Source: Planctomycetaceae bacterium
Lineage (GTDB): Bacteria; Planctomycetota; Planctomycetia; Pirellulales; Pirellulaceae
Length of the DNA: 51,383 bases
Assembly: GCA_018660825.1 (NCBI GenBank)
Contig: JABJJO010000068.1
Location: 1-51,383 of the forward strand
Direction: 5' to 3'
Of the stretch, positions 26,072 to 35,900 are shown one piece after another. Below the pieces are notes generated by a model that saw only the letters and a list, made by a program, of their open reading frames with translations, ran no database searches and was not told where the DNA came from. Every line of letters begins with the position of its first letter. The first letter of the stretch is position 1. The position numbers were made by a program, and so were the translations under genes.

Positions 26072-27370
26072 ATGACACGTCTGCTTTTTGGCTTACTAAT
26101 TATCGGCAGTTTCTTCGTTGCTGTACAAACATCCCCAGTCTCAGCACAGCCGACCAACAATGTACTGCGATTCCGAGGTACCGACGGTAGCGGGAGTAGT
26201 ACCAATGTCGATATTCCAACTAAGTGGTCAGCCCAATCCAACTTGAAATGGAAAGCTGAAATGCCGGGTGCCGGATCCTCGACGCCAATAGTTGTCGGTG
26301 ACCGCGTCTACGTTACCTGCTACTCCGGTTATGGTACGGATCTCAACTCCACGGGAACCCAAAAATCACTAGCACGCCATCTGATTGCCTTAGACCTTAA
26401 TACTGGCAAAGAAATTTGGACAGCTAGCGTGGCAAACACTTCCACGGAAGATCAGTTTCAAGGATTCCTCACAGAACATGGCTACGCTACAAGCACTCCG
26501 ACTTCAGACGGTGAAAATATCTACGCGTTTTTTGGTAAGTCCGGCGTATTTGCTTTTGACAAGCAAGGTAAACAACTATGGAAGACCAGTGTGGGCACAG
26601 AATCGGGTTCACGACACTGGGGTTCGTCCGCAAGTTTAATTAGGTATAAGAACTTAATCATCGTCAACGCAGCTGATGAAAGTCAGACAATTTATGGCTT
26701 GAATCGGCAAACAGGTGCGGTTGTCTGGAAGGCGGAAGCCGCTGGGCTCGAAAACACTTTTTGCACTCCACTGCTTATTCCTATAGGTGACCGCACAGAA
26801 TTAGTTATTGCAGTACCGTGGGAAATCTGGGGACTTGATCCCGAAACCGGTAAATTGCTGTGGTATGTCGAAACTGACCTCGACAGTAATGTTTGTCCTA
26901 GCGTTGTCGCAAAAGATGGTATCGTTTATGCCATGGGCGGTCGACAAGGCGGTAGTATCGCAGTACGTGCTGGCGGCAAAGGAGATGTTGCCAAATCACA
27001 TGTGCTCTGGAAAGGAACGGCAACTTCCTACGTTCCTTCTCCCGTTATTCACAAAGACCGTTTATACTGGGTCAACGATCGAGGGATTGCTTTATGTGTC
27101 AACGCTAAGACCGGTGATTTAGTTTATCAAGAGCGTGTTGGAGCAAGTGGCACAGGTCGATTGTTTTATGCATCCGTCTCACTCATTAACGAAAAATTGT
27201 ACGCTGTCAGTCGCCATGGTGGTACAGTTATATATGAGACTGGCGACAAATTTACGCAAACCACAATTAACAAACACTTGGATGATACAGCATTTAATGC
27301 GAGTCCGGTCATCACTGGAAATCATTTATTGCTAAGATCCAATAGTCACATTTACTGTATTTCACAATAA
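26072..27370 (+). CDS. PQQ-type beta-propeller protein (BamB-like), copy 1
   Basis: This is a 432-residue exported protein (signal about 1-26, ending SPVSAQ). The body consists of repeats of the PQQ-enzyme type with Trp-docking strands: LIALDLNTGKEIWTA, VFAFDKQGKQLWKTS, IYGLNRQTGAVVWKAE, IWGLDPETGKLLWYVE and CVNAKTGDLVYQE. Such planctomycete propellers usually lack the residues for PQQ and calcium binding and are thought to bind proteins or carbohydrates, so a dehydrogenase role should not be assumed. It opens a plus-strand run with the EF-hand protein gene 43 bp downstream. A second protein of this kind is encoded at 38355-39608. Confidence 0.9.
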   Translation: MTRLLFGLLIIGSFFVAVQTSPVSAQPTNNVLRFRGTDGSGSSTNVDIPTKWSAQSNLKWKAEMPGAGSSTPIVVGDRVYVTCYSGYGTDLNSTGTQKSLARHLIALDLNTGKEIWTASVANTSTEDQFQGFLTEHGYATSTPTSDGENIYAFFGKSGVFAFDKQGKQLWKTSVGTESGSRHWGSSASLIRYKNLIIVNAADESQTIYGLNRQTGAVVWKAEAAGLENTFCTPLLIPIGDRTELVIAVPWEIWGLDPETGKLLWYVETDLDSNVCPSVVAKDGIVYAMGGRQGGSIAVRAGGKGDVAKSHVLWKGTATSYVPSPVIHKDRLYWVNDRGIALCVNAKTGDLVYQERVGASGTGRLFYASVSLINEKLYAVSRHGGTVIYETGDKFTQTTINKHLDDTAFNASPVITGNHLLLRSNSHIYCISQ

Positions 27371-27413
27371 ATAACAGGGGCCATATTACTTACGAATTTG
27401 GAGAAGAGAGAAA

Positions 27414-28391
27414 ATGAAAATTAAAGCCATATTAAACATTTTGACAATCGCTGCGCTCCTCGCAGCAACAGCGCAGACTGTTTCTGCTCAACAACCCGAA
27501 CGTCCACAGGGACAGCAAGCACAAAGACCACAAGGCGGTCCGGCTGACTTCATTGAACGAATCAAAGGATTTGATCAAAACAACGATGGTAAAATCACCA
27601 AGGATGAAATGCCTGAACGTATGCAAGCAATGATTGAGCGTCTTGATACTAATAAAGACGGAGCGATCGATAATAAAGAACTTGCTGCGTTGAAAGATCG
27701 TCTTGCCCAAGGTGGTCAAGGTCAGCAAGGTCAACGACCTCAAGGACAACGACCAGAAGGACAACAAGGTCAACGACCTCAAGGACAACGACCAGAGGGA
27801 CAACAAGGTCAACGACCTCAAGGACAACGACCAGAGGGACAACAAGGTCAAAGGCCACAGTTCAATCCAGCGGACATGATTAAACGCATCAAAGAATCCG
27901 ACAAGAACAAAGATGGCAAAATTACCAAAGACGAATTGCCAGAACAAATGCAACGAATGTTCCCCCGCATCGATACGAACCAAGATGGTGCAATCGACCG
28001 TGAAGAACTAGCCGTTATGGAAAAACGGATGGCTCAACGCGGTCAAGGTGGTCAGCGTCCTGAAGGCCAACCGGGTCAGCGTCCTGAAGGCCAACCGGGT
28101 CAAGGGCGAGGTTTGCCACCACTACCGGTTTTGCAAGCGCTTGACGCAAACCATGATGGCGAAATTTCCGGTGACGAAATAGCCAATGCTGTTAAAGCAC
28201 TTAAGTCGCTTGATAAAGATGGCAATGGCAAGCTGACCATGGAAGAACTCATGCCAGCTCGTGGGCAACGCCCCGGCGGTCAACCAGGCCAAGGCGGACG
28301 CCCTGACGGTTTTCGACCTGACGGTAATGGTCGCCCACCCGCTGCTGGTCAAGGAGCCGATCGGCCCCAACGGCCCACTCGACCTGAATGA
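27414..28391 (+). CDS. Exported six-EF-hand protein with Gln/Arg/Pro/Gly repeats
   Basis: This is a 325-residue secreted protein (signal about 1-25, ending TVSAQ). Six canonical EF-hand calcium loops occur in three pairs, starting at Asp54, Asp78, Asp163, Asp187, Asp244 and Asp267, each with DG or NG in the loop and Glu at position 12. Between the pairs are low-complexity linkers built from GQQGQRPQGQRPE and GQRPEGQP units, which are also near-identical at the DNA level. A Pro- and Gly-rich tail follows. It probably binds calcium outside the cytoplasm and may link other surface proteins. GAGAAGAGAG precedes the ATG, the PQQ propeller gene ends 43 bp upstream, and a strong terminator follows at 28431. 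Confidence 0.92.
   Translation: MKIKAILNILTIAALLAATAQTVSAQQPERPQGQQAQRPQGGPADFIERIKGFDQNNDGKITKDEMPERMQAMIERLDTNKDGAIDNKELAALKDRLAQGGQGQQGQRPQGQRPEGQQGQRPQGQRPEGQQGQRPQGQRPEGQQGQRPQFNPADMIKRIKESDKNKDGKITKDELPEQMQRMFPRIDTNQDGAIDREELAVMEKRMAQRGQGGQRPEGQPGQRPEGQPGQGRGLPPLPVLQALDANHDGEISGDEIANAVKALKSLDKDGNGKLTMEELMPARGQRPGGQPGQGGRPDGFRPDGNGRPPAAGQGADRPQRPTRPE
27720..27860 (+). repeat. 39-bp tandem repeats inside the EF-hand gene
   Basis: Three full in-frame copies and one partial copy encode the 13-residue unit GQQGQRPQGQRPE (residues 103-149). The copies are nearly identical in DNA, so copy number is likely to vary by slippage or recombination without shifting the frame. Confidence 0.9.
28050..28097 (+). 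repeat. 24-bp direct repeat inside the EF-hand gene
   Basis: Two identical in-frame copies encode GQRPEGQP (residues 213-228), between the second and third EF-hand pairs. Confidence 0.85.
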
Positions 28392-28430
28392 TCTGCATGA
28401 TCAACAATTATGTGCAGAACAAACACTAAG

Positions 28431-28464
28431 AAACTCCACTGTGTTAAGCAGTGGAGTTTTCTTT
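28431..28464 (+). terminator. Rho-independent terminator after the EF-hand gene
   Basis: AAACTCCACTG pairs perfectly with CAGTGGAGTTT around a 7-base loop and is followed by TCTTTT. It lies 40 bp after the stop and separates the propeller/EF-hand genes from the thioredoxin gene. Confidence 0.88.
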
Positions 28465-28501
28465 TGGTATACTGAATCTATCACTTCTTTAATCTGTTCA
28501 C

Positions 28502-28510
28502 TGTTATACT
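28502..28510 (+). promoter_or_regulatory. Possible extended -10 promoter of the thioredoxin gene
   Basis: TGTTATACT is a TGn-extended -10 box lying after the terminator at 28431. It would start transcription only about 10 bases before the TTG start codon, giving a very short leader. Confidence 0.3.
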
Positions 28511-28526
28511 ACTGGGTTGTTGTACA

Positions 28527-29663
28527 TTGCGAAATTGCTACATACTAGTACTACTGCTAAGCCATTTAGGATGTGTATTTGGAGTCTTCTGTGAACAATC
28601 GCTGCATGCCAATTGCGAAGCTCAAGCGCAACTCAAACAGTTATTAGACCAATATGCGGCCAACCGACAGAGTCGTAGATTCGTAGAGCAATTTCTTGAC
28701 CTAGCGGCCGATCAATCCAATACAACAGCGTCACTCGATGCACTTAACTGGGTCATAAAACGATTCGAATCGGGTAGCTATGCTGATCGCGCATTGGTTT
28801 TGTTAGCAAAACATCATGCCGCAGCGGTCAAGCTGGATGAAATCTTTATCTACATTGGTAACAATCCCTCGTTACAAGTTGGCATGTTTTACCGTCAAGT
28901 GATCGCTGACAACAAAAACCCAACGGTTCTAGGTAAAGCTCATTTTCGCTTGGGCATCTATCTGATGCGACAGCTTGAAATTTCTCGAGAAGTCCAAGCT
29001 AAACCCGATGCTCGTGAAAAGTATGATCTATTTTATGGCAAGGAATTAACCAAACACCTGCTGGCAATGAACCACGAACAGAATCGCAAGGAAGCATTGC
29101 AACAATTCGTCATGATAAAACAGAAATATGCGTCTGTTAAAACCTATCAAGGACAACTAGGTCCTCTGGCTAATATCGAAGAATTCAAGCTTGCCCATTT
29201 GAGTGTTGGCGGAGTTGCTCCGGAAATCACCGGGCAGGACGTATTTGGCAAACCATTGAAGTTGTCAGATTTCCGCGGCAAAATTGTACTGCTGGATTTT
29301 TGGGGAGATTGGTGTGTTGCCTGTCGAACGCTTTATTCCTTCAACCGCTCGTTACACCAAAAAATGGCAGGCCGTCGATTCGCCGTAGTTGGAGTAAATA
29401 GTGATAGTAACCGAGACCTAACTCGCCGTATTATGAAAATTCAACAAATCCAATGGAGTAATTTTTGGAACGGTGGAAGCCGCTTTGGAGAGATATCAAC
29501 TCAGTGGGGTGTAAAAACATGGCCCGTTTTATATGTCATCGATGGCGACGGTATCATCCAACTCAAAAGCATCGGTGGGCATAACCGCGGGGAAATCCTA
29601 CAACTCATTGAAAAACTTACGGCTGAACTTGAACAATCACAATCTACCAACAATAAACGTTAA
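28527..29663 (+). CDS. TlpA-like thioredoxin-family (lipo)protein
   Basis: This is a 378-residue protein. The only plausible start is a TTG, which gives a signal MRNCYILVLLLSHLGC resembling a lipobox with Cys16; no Shine-Dalgarno is obvious, so the start is uncertain. A helical TPR-like region (about 30-215) precedes a C-terminal thioredoxin/redoxin domain (about 228-370): APEITGQDVFGKPLKLSDF, VLLDFWGDWCVACRTL with the redox pair Cys263/Cys266, and WPVLYVIDGDG with the cis-proline. This is the layout of planctomycete TlpA-like thiol-disulfide oxidoreductases. Terminator and promoter signals upstream suggest a separate unit, with the DUF1080-PhoD gene 17 bp downstream as partner. Disulfide reduction in the periplasm, perhaps for cytochrome assembly, is inferred. 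Confidence 0.88.
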   Translation: MRNCYILVLLLSHLGCVFGVFCEQSLHANCEAQAQLKQLLDQYAANRQSRRFVEQFLDLAADQSNTTASLDALNWVIKRFESGSYADRALVLLAKHHAAAVKLDEIFIYIGNNPSLQVGMFYRQVIADNKNPTVLGKAHFRLGIYLMRQLEISREVQAKPDAREKYDLFYGKELTKHLLAMNHEQNRKEALQQFVMIKQKYASVKTYQGQLGPLANIEEFKLAHLSVGGVAPEITGQDVFGKPLKLSDFRGKIVLLDFWGDWCVACRTLYSFNRSLHQKMAGRRFAVVGVNSDSNRDLTRRIMKIQQIQWSNFWNGGSRFGEISTQWGVKTWPVLYVIDGDGIIQLKSIGGHNRGEILQLIEKLTAELEQSQSTNNKR

Positions 29664-29680
29664 TTAAACAAGATCCACAC

Positions 29681-31300
29681 ATGAAAAACTATTTTTTTGC
29701 GATCGTCAGCACAACGATTGTCTGCGGCTTTGCTACGGGATTTAACCCAACAACGAGTAACTGTAATGCGACTGAGCCTGCTTGGGAATCGTTGTTTAAC
29801 GGGAAAAACCTCAAGGGCTGGAAAAACCCCTTTGATTGGGGCCAAATCGATGTAAACCAGAACAAAGAGATTGTCTTACGTGGCGAACGTAAATATTTTT
29901 TGGTTGCTGATCGCAGATTCAAAGATTTTGAATTAGAAGTCGAACTCAATGTACCTGCGGGTGGAAACAGTGGTATTCAATTTCGATCGCATTATCATCA
30001 TAATCGACTGTGGGGATATCAGGCTGAGGTGGATACTTCTGATCGCCAATGGGCCGGCGGACTTTATGATGAGGGCCGGCGGGCTTGGTTAGTACCACTC
30101 AAAGATAATCCAACTGCTCAGGCTGCCTTCAATAATAGTGCTTGGAACCACTATCGTATTCGCGCGGTCGGAGATCATATTCAAATTTGGGTAAACGGCA
30201 TTGTGACGGTTGACACCCATGACGCAGTCACCTCCGAAGGTTATATCGCTCTACAGCATCACGGCGAAAAGGGTTTAACCTACCGGTTCCGAAATGTTCG
30301 CGTCCGAGAAATCGAGGCACCACCTACATTGAATCTAATCACGTTTGGTTCGTGCTGTCGACAAGAGCGCGAGCAACCCATATGGGAGACGATCGCCGCT
30401 CAGCAATCGCAACTTTTCTTAATGATCGGCGATAATATCTATGGTGATTCTGAAGACATCGATATTTTACGAACTAAGTATGAAACACTTGGCAACAACT
30501 CAGGCTTTAAAAAAATGCGGGCCACAACACCATTTTTAGCAACATGGGATGACCACGATTATGGAGTCAACGACGGGGGTGTCGAATTCCCTATCAAGAA
30601 AGCATCTCAACAATTGTTCAATGACTTCTTCAATGTCCCCCAAGGTGCCGGTAGTCGACGGCATCTAGGGGTTTATGATTCACATGTCTTCGGACCCGTT
30701 GGGAAACGAGTGCAAATTATTCTGTTAGATACTCGATATCATCGTACGCCGCTGCTTAAGTGGCCCGAGGACAAACGAAAAACTCCGGGACCCTACGCAC
30801 CTAACTCAGACCCAACTGCTACTATCCTCGGAGCGGAACAATGGAAATGGCTCGAGCAACAAATGCAAGTGCCTGCGGAAATTAGAATTATTGCTTCAAG
30901 CATCCAATTTTTGCCCGCTGAGCATGGTTGGGAAATGTGGGAAAACTATCCACGTGATCGCCAAAGGTTGCTCGATCTCATTAGTTCTAGCGGTGGACGA
31001 TCGATCGTCATCAGTGGTGACCGTCATATTGCAGAGATTTCTAAAATCACAATCGGCGACCGACAATTTGACATCTATGACATCACATCTTCCAGCCTCA
31101 ATGTACCTAGTGGTGGTGGAAACGCCGGGGAACCCAATCGTTATCGTACGGTCGATGATAATTATCCCCTCGTGAACTTCGGATCGATCGAAATCAACTG
31201 GGAGAAAAAAGATCCTGAAATCAAGTTGAAAATTCACGACCTGCAAGGTCAAGCCGTATTCCTAAATCAATTTCGTCTGTCCAACATCACCGCCAAATGA
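29681..31300 (+). CDS. DUF1080 - PhoD-type phosphatase fusion protein
   Basis: This is a 539-residue exported protein with two joined domains. Residues about 34-211 are a DUF1080 (3-keto-disaccharide hydrolase-type) concanavalin-like domain: WESLFNGKNLKGW, GNSGIQFRSHYHHN, GYQAEVD and the closing YIALQHHGEKG. From about 218 the sequence is an alkaline-phosphatase-D-type metallophosphatase: ITFGSCCRQ, LMIGDNIYGDSED near 247, ATWDDHDYGVND near 287 and VISGDRHIAEI near 443, which supply the metal ligands. Together they suggest that a sugar-binding or sugar-cleaving module is tied to a phosphoesterase. The gene follows the thioredoxin gene by 17 bp. The N-terminus MKNYFFAIVSTTIVCGFATG is a Sec-type signal. 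Confidence 0.9.
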   Translation: MKNYFFAIVSTTIVCGFATGFNPTTSNCNATEPAWESLFNGKNLKGWKNPFDWGQIDVNQNKEIVLRGERKYFLVADRRFKDFELEVELNVPAGGNSGIQFRSHYHHNRLWGYQAEVDTSDRQWAGGLYDEGRRAWLVPLKDNPTAQAAFNNSAWNHYRIRAVGDHIQIWVNGIVTVDTHDAVTSEGYIALQHHGEKGLTYRFRNVRVREIEAPPTLNLITFGSCCRQEREQPIWETIAAQQSQLFLMIGDNIYGDSEDIDILRTKYETLGNNSGFKKMRATTPFLATWDDHDYGVNDGGVEFPIKKASQQLFNDFFNVPQGAGSRRHLGVYDSHVFGPVGKRVQIILLDTRYHRTPLLKWPEDKRKTPGPYAPNSDPTATILGAEQWKWLEQQMQVPAEIRIIASSIQFLPAEHGWEMWENYPRDRQRLLDLISSSGGRSIVISGDRHIAEISKITIGDRQFDIYDITSSSLNVPSGGGNAGEPNRYRTVDDNYPLVNFGSIEINWEKKDPEIKLKIHDLQGQAVFLNQFRLSNITAK

Positions 31301-31426
31301 GAAGGAGGGTGGTCAATAATATTAATTGTGCAGGGGCTAAGCAACAACGGAATCATCACATTAGCATTATCAGAGCGTACCGGAATTTCATATTCGTGTG
31401 ATTTGAGATCATTCCTAGTCGAGCTC

Positions 31427-32914
31427 TCAACTGACAATTTCACGAACAACTTGGCCATGTACATCAGTGAGACGAAAACGGCGACCTTGATATCGATATG
31501 TAAGTTGTTCATGGTCGATGCCCATTTGGTGTAACAATGTCGCATGAAAATCATGAACGTGCATTGGGTTTTCATGAATGTTGTAGCCTAATGGTCCCGT
31601 TTCCCCGTAGGTAACTCCACCCTTATACCCACCGCCAGCCATCCACAGTGAAAAACACCGCGGGTGATGATCTCGACCGAAATTAGTACCGGTCAATTTT
31701 CCCTGACAATAATTAGTACGACCAAATTCTCCACCCCAAATAACAATCGTATCTTCCAGCAAGCCACGCTGCTTTAAATCCACCACGAGCGCTGCCGAAG
31801 CTTGGTCCGTCTCTTTCGCTTGACCTCGCAGTCCACCCACTAAACCTCCATGTTGGTCCCAACCTGGATGATAGAGTTGAATAAATCGCACGCCCCGCTC
31901 CGCTAACCTTCGCGCTAGCAAGCAATTTGCGGCAAACGAACCTGGCTGGCGGGCAGCATCACCGTACAACTTAAAGATGTGTTCGGGTTCGTCAGCAACA
32001 TTGGTAACATCCGGAATCGAAGCCTGCATGCGAAATGCAAGTTCATATTGTGCGATGCGATCTTCCAAATTGGGATCCGCGGTCGCGGCAAGTTTCAGTT
32101 CATGTAATTCCCGCAGCCGATCCAACATCAATCGCCTACCGGTGGAATCTAATCCTTGAGGATTACTCAAATACAACACGGGATCTTTGCCGCTACGAAA
32201 ACGCGTCCCTTGATATTTAGACGGCAAAAATCCGCTACCCCAAAGACGTGTGATAAGAGGTTGTCCACCTTTGTTCTTCGTCACTAAGACGACAAAGGAA
32301 GGTAGATTTTCATTTTCCGTGCCCAGTCCGTAATCTAACCAAGCCCCCATGCTAGGTCGCCCAGGAAACTGAGAGCCGGTCTGCATGTGCGTCACTGCAG
32401 GGCCATGGTTAATCGCTTCGGTGTGCATCGATCGTACGATGCACAACTCATCTGCGATTTTCGCTGTCCGTGGCAATACTTCGCTTATCCATTGTCCGCT
32501 TTCACCATGTTGAGCGAATTTAAACGGTGATTTTACCAGTGGCAAAGAAGCTTGATTGCCGCTCATTGATGTTAACCGTTGTCCCTTGCGAATAGCGCTC
32601 GGCAGTTGCTCCCCATGAAACTTTTCCAGTTCCGGTTTGTAATCAAAAAGGTCAAGCTGTGAGGGACCACCGCTCTGAAACAAATAAATAATCCGTTTTG
32701 CCCGCGGCACTCTTGCCAATTTGTAATGCCCATTTTCCTTCACCGCAGCAACATTGGGAGGCGCCAACAATTGGCTCAATGCAATCGAACCTAGCCCCAT
32801 TCCAAATTGCTGTAAGATTTCCCGACGGCCCATACTGCCTCGATGATCGTATCCGATACACTTTGGCGTCCGGATTTGAGGCGGTGAGTTGAATTTTGAA
32901 TTGGAGTCGGACAT
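31427..32914 (-). CDS. DUF1501 family protein (module B)
   Basis: This is a 495-residue DUF1501 protein. I favour the ATG at 32914; an in-frame ATG at 32941 would add nine residues. The twin-arginine motif is in DHRGSMGRREILQQFGMG. Family motifs include [56 protein letters not shown] and [15 protein letters not shown] followed by FGRDHHPRCFS. It closely resembles the module C protein at 44565 along its whole length, so the two are paralogues, while the copies at 8716 and 21342 are more distant. It starts 43 bp after the stop of its DUF1549/1553 partner, on the same strand. Confidence 0.93.
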   Translation of the reverse strand: MSDSNSKFNSPPQIRTPKCIGYDHRGSMGRREILQQFGMGLGSIALSQLLAPPNVAAVKENGHYKLARVPRAKRIIYLFQSGGPSQLDLFDYKPELEKFHGEQLPSAIRKGQRLTSMSGNQASLPLVKSPFKFAQHGESGQWISEVLPRTAKIADELCIVRSMHTEAINHGPAVTHMQTGSQFPGRPSMGAWLDYGLGTENENLPSFVVLVTKNKGGQPLITRLWGSGFLPSKYQGTRFRSGKDPVLYLSNPQGLDSTGRRLMLDRLRELHELKLAATADPNLEDRIAQYELAFRMQASIPDVTNVADEPEHIFKLYGDAARQPGSFAANCLLARRLAERGVRFIQLYHPGWDQHGGLVGGLRGQAKETDQASAALVVDLKQRGLLEDTIVIWGGEFGRTNYCQGKLTGTNFGRDHHPRCFSLWMAGGGYKGGVTYGETGPLGYNIHENPMHVHDFHATLLHQMGIDHEQLTYRYQGRRFRLTDVHGQVVREIVS

Positions 32915-32957
32915 CGTTTGTTTATGCCTTTCACACAACATGCTGGTTTTACATCTG

Positions 32958-35900
32958 CTAACGTCGCATCGTACATTCGTCGAAATTGATTAACAGGTTA
33001 ACGACCATTCCCATCGCTGCGATTTGCGCTGCGGGTAACGTTTCGTCGACCGCAGCATCTCCGGTTTTTAAAAACTGGGTGACTTGCTCGGGTCGTTTTG
33101 TGAAATAGTCAAATTGCTGCTGATACGCTTTACATAAAACAGCCAATTCTCGTTCACTCGGAAAACGACTGGTAAATCTGCGGAATAATTCGCTGATCGA
33201 TGCAGCATGATCTTCACTATGTTTCTTGACCATCGCTTGTCCTACAACTCGGGCTGCTTCAATCAACTGCGGGTCATTAAGTAACACAATTGCATGTAAC
33301 GGAGAAGCAGTGCGTTCACGTTTGACACTGCACACTTCCCTCTTTGAAGCATCGAGAGTCATCATAACTGGTGCTGGGGCAGTACGTTTCCAATAGGTAT
33401 ACAGACTACGACGGTACAACGAATCGCCTTTGCCTCGACTAACTGCCTTAAATGACTCGGCTACTTCATACGGTTTTACTGAAGGCCCGCCCGTTTTATC
33501 AACCAACAACCCACTGACTGACAACACATTATCTCGTAGCATCTCAGCCGAAAACTGAAACCGATTCGCATGCGTTAGAAGTCTGTTTTCTGGATCAAGG
33601 GCTGCTATCTCCGATGAAGCTATCGAGCTTTGACGGTAAGTCGCAGACAATACAATTTGACGAATGAGTGATTTCGTATCCCAATTGGATTTCATAAACG
33701 TAGCGGCGAGCCAATTCAATAACTGCGGATGCGTCGGCGTTTCCCCTTGACTGCCAAAATCTTCTGGGGTGCGAACAAGTCCCTGACCGAGCAACATCTG
33801 CCAAATACGATTCACGGCCACGCGGGAGGTCAAAGGGTGACTGGGATTCGTTAACCAACGCGCCAACGCCAACCGGTTCGTAGTTAAACTGGCTTGATTT
33901 TCGGTAGGTATTGAATTGGGAAACACCATTGGTGTATTTGGCACGACAGCACCCAACGGATCATCATAAACTCCACGATTAAGCACAAACGTTGGACGAC
34001 GCTGTTGCATTTCCTGCATCACCATAATTTCTTGAAAGCTGTTGTTCAACTTATTGTAAGCTTCACGAGCTTGTTTCACGGCTGCTTGCTGCGCCGACCA
34101 TGGTTCATGGTACAACGATAAAAACATGTCGAACAATTCAGCGCGAGTGGTTTTATCTAGATCGCCGCTGGGAATTTCCAACGCGTTGGACTGCAATTCA
34201 TTTGAAAATAACATTCTGATTTCTAACGGAGTTACTGCCCGCTGGAATACGCGAAACTCGTCCACGGTACCGCCACTGAACCCCAAATCACGAAACCGCT
34301 CTCCAATAGCGATATTTGCGCCACCGCTACCAGTAATGTTTTTAACTAAATGGTCGCGTACAACGTAAGTCTCTGCTAACTCGCCGTCCACAAACAACCG
34401 CAATCCCGCAGCGCGACTTGAACCGTCATAAACCATCGTTACATGCACCCATTGATCAATCGGTAACTCTTCCGTAGTTCGCACGCGAATTGCATTACCT
34501 GGCCAAAAATGAATCAACGATGCACTCAATTCACCTTCCTCAATCAACAGTTGATATCCACGACTTGCGGAATCCGTATAGGCGCGCGAACGATGAAACA
34601 CCACAGCACGCTCTTTGCGATCCGGAGTTTTCATCCAAAGGGAGACAGAAAAGGGTGTGCTACGAGTAAAATTGCCGACGGTAAGATTGACTGCATCGTC
34701 GCCGGTCAATTGAATTGCTTGACCCACTTTACCCAACACGGACTTGTTCGATCCTAATTTTGCATCCTCAAATTGCAAATGCTCCACTTCACCTAACGCT
34801 GTGCTCAATTCCTGGGCATCTTCGAATTTGGGGCGGTTCTGCAACCACGACTCAAATGCCGCAGTGGCAGATTCGCGGATAGCGGCCGACTTTTCGTGCT
34901 CTGCTTGGATTTTTGCGGCTAAGGCAACAAGCTGTGTCTTTTGATCGGCGGAGGTAATCGCTAAAGTCGGCGTAGGTACGGAGGAAGTAAAATACGAATA
35001 GAGGCCGGCTTCATCGATGTTGTTAAAATAAGCATACAGTTGATAGTACTCTACCTGTGAGAATGGATCATATTTGTGGTCATGGCAACGACAACATTCA
35101 AATGTTAATCCCAAAAATGCGGTGGCAAAGGTATGGGTGCGATCCGCAACGTATTCCACTCGGAACTCCTCCGGTGTGCTACCGCCTTCTACTTTTTGCG
35201 AATGCAGTCGGTTAAAGGTGGTGGCTAGACGCTGATCATCCGTTGCCTCAGGCAACAAATCACCGGCAATTTGCTGCGTTACAAATTGGTCATAAGGCAA
35301 ATTACTGTTGTACGCATTGATGACCCAATCTCGCCATCGCCAGACTTGCCGATCACGATCAACTTGGTATCCGTAAGTATCACTGTAACGGGCAACATCC
35401 ATCCAAACAGATGCCATCCGTTCACCATAATGATCACTTTTTAAGAGTTCATCTACAATTGCCGCATACGTTGTCTCAGCGGGCGACGCCAGATAGCGAT
35501 CTAACATCTCAATCGACGGTGGTAATCCAGTTAAGTCAAATGCGACTCGACGAATAAGCGTTTCAGAAGCCGCCTGTTTCGCCGGAAATTGCTTAGCTTG
35601 TCGCAGACGCTGTAAAACGAAACGGTCAATATCGTTGCGAATCCAAGTCGACTTACCTCCTCGCGGAAGGGCCGGTTTTACGACTTTTTCAAAGGACCAA
35701 TGATTATTCCATCGGGCACCTTGGGAAATCCATTGTTTAATGAGTTCAATTTCAGAGGGGTTCAAACTGAGCTTTGAATCCGGCGGAGGCATCTTTAGAT
35801 CCGCATCTGTTTCCGCTACTCGCAAAAATAACTCACTACGATGAGGCTTGCCGGCAACAATTATTTTGTCGCCACTGGAACTTAAAGCAGCAAATGCTTC

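Noticed and set aside
27432-27983. Long open reading frame on the minus strand opposite the EF-hand gene
   Set aside because: It is Leu/Ser-rich and repetitive because it reads the plus-strand GQRP repeats backwards; it has no ribosome binding site or family likeness.
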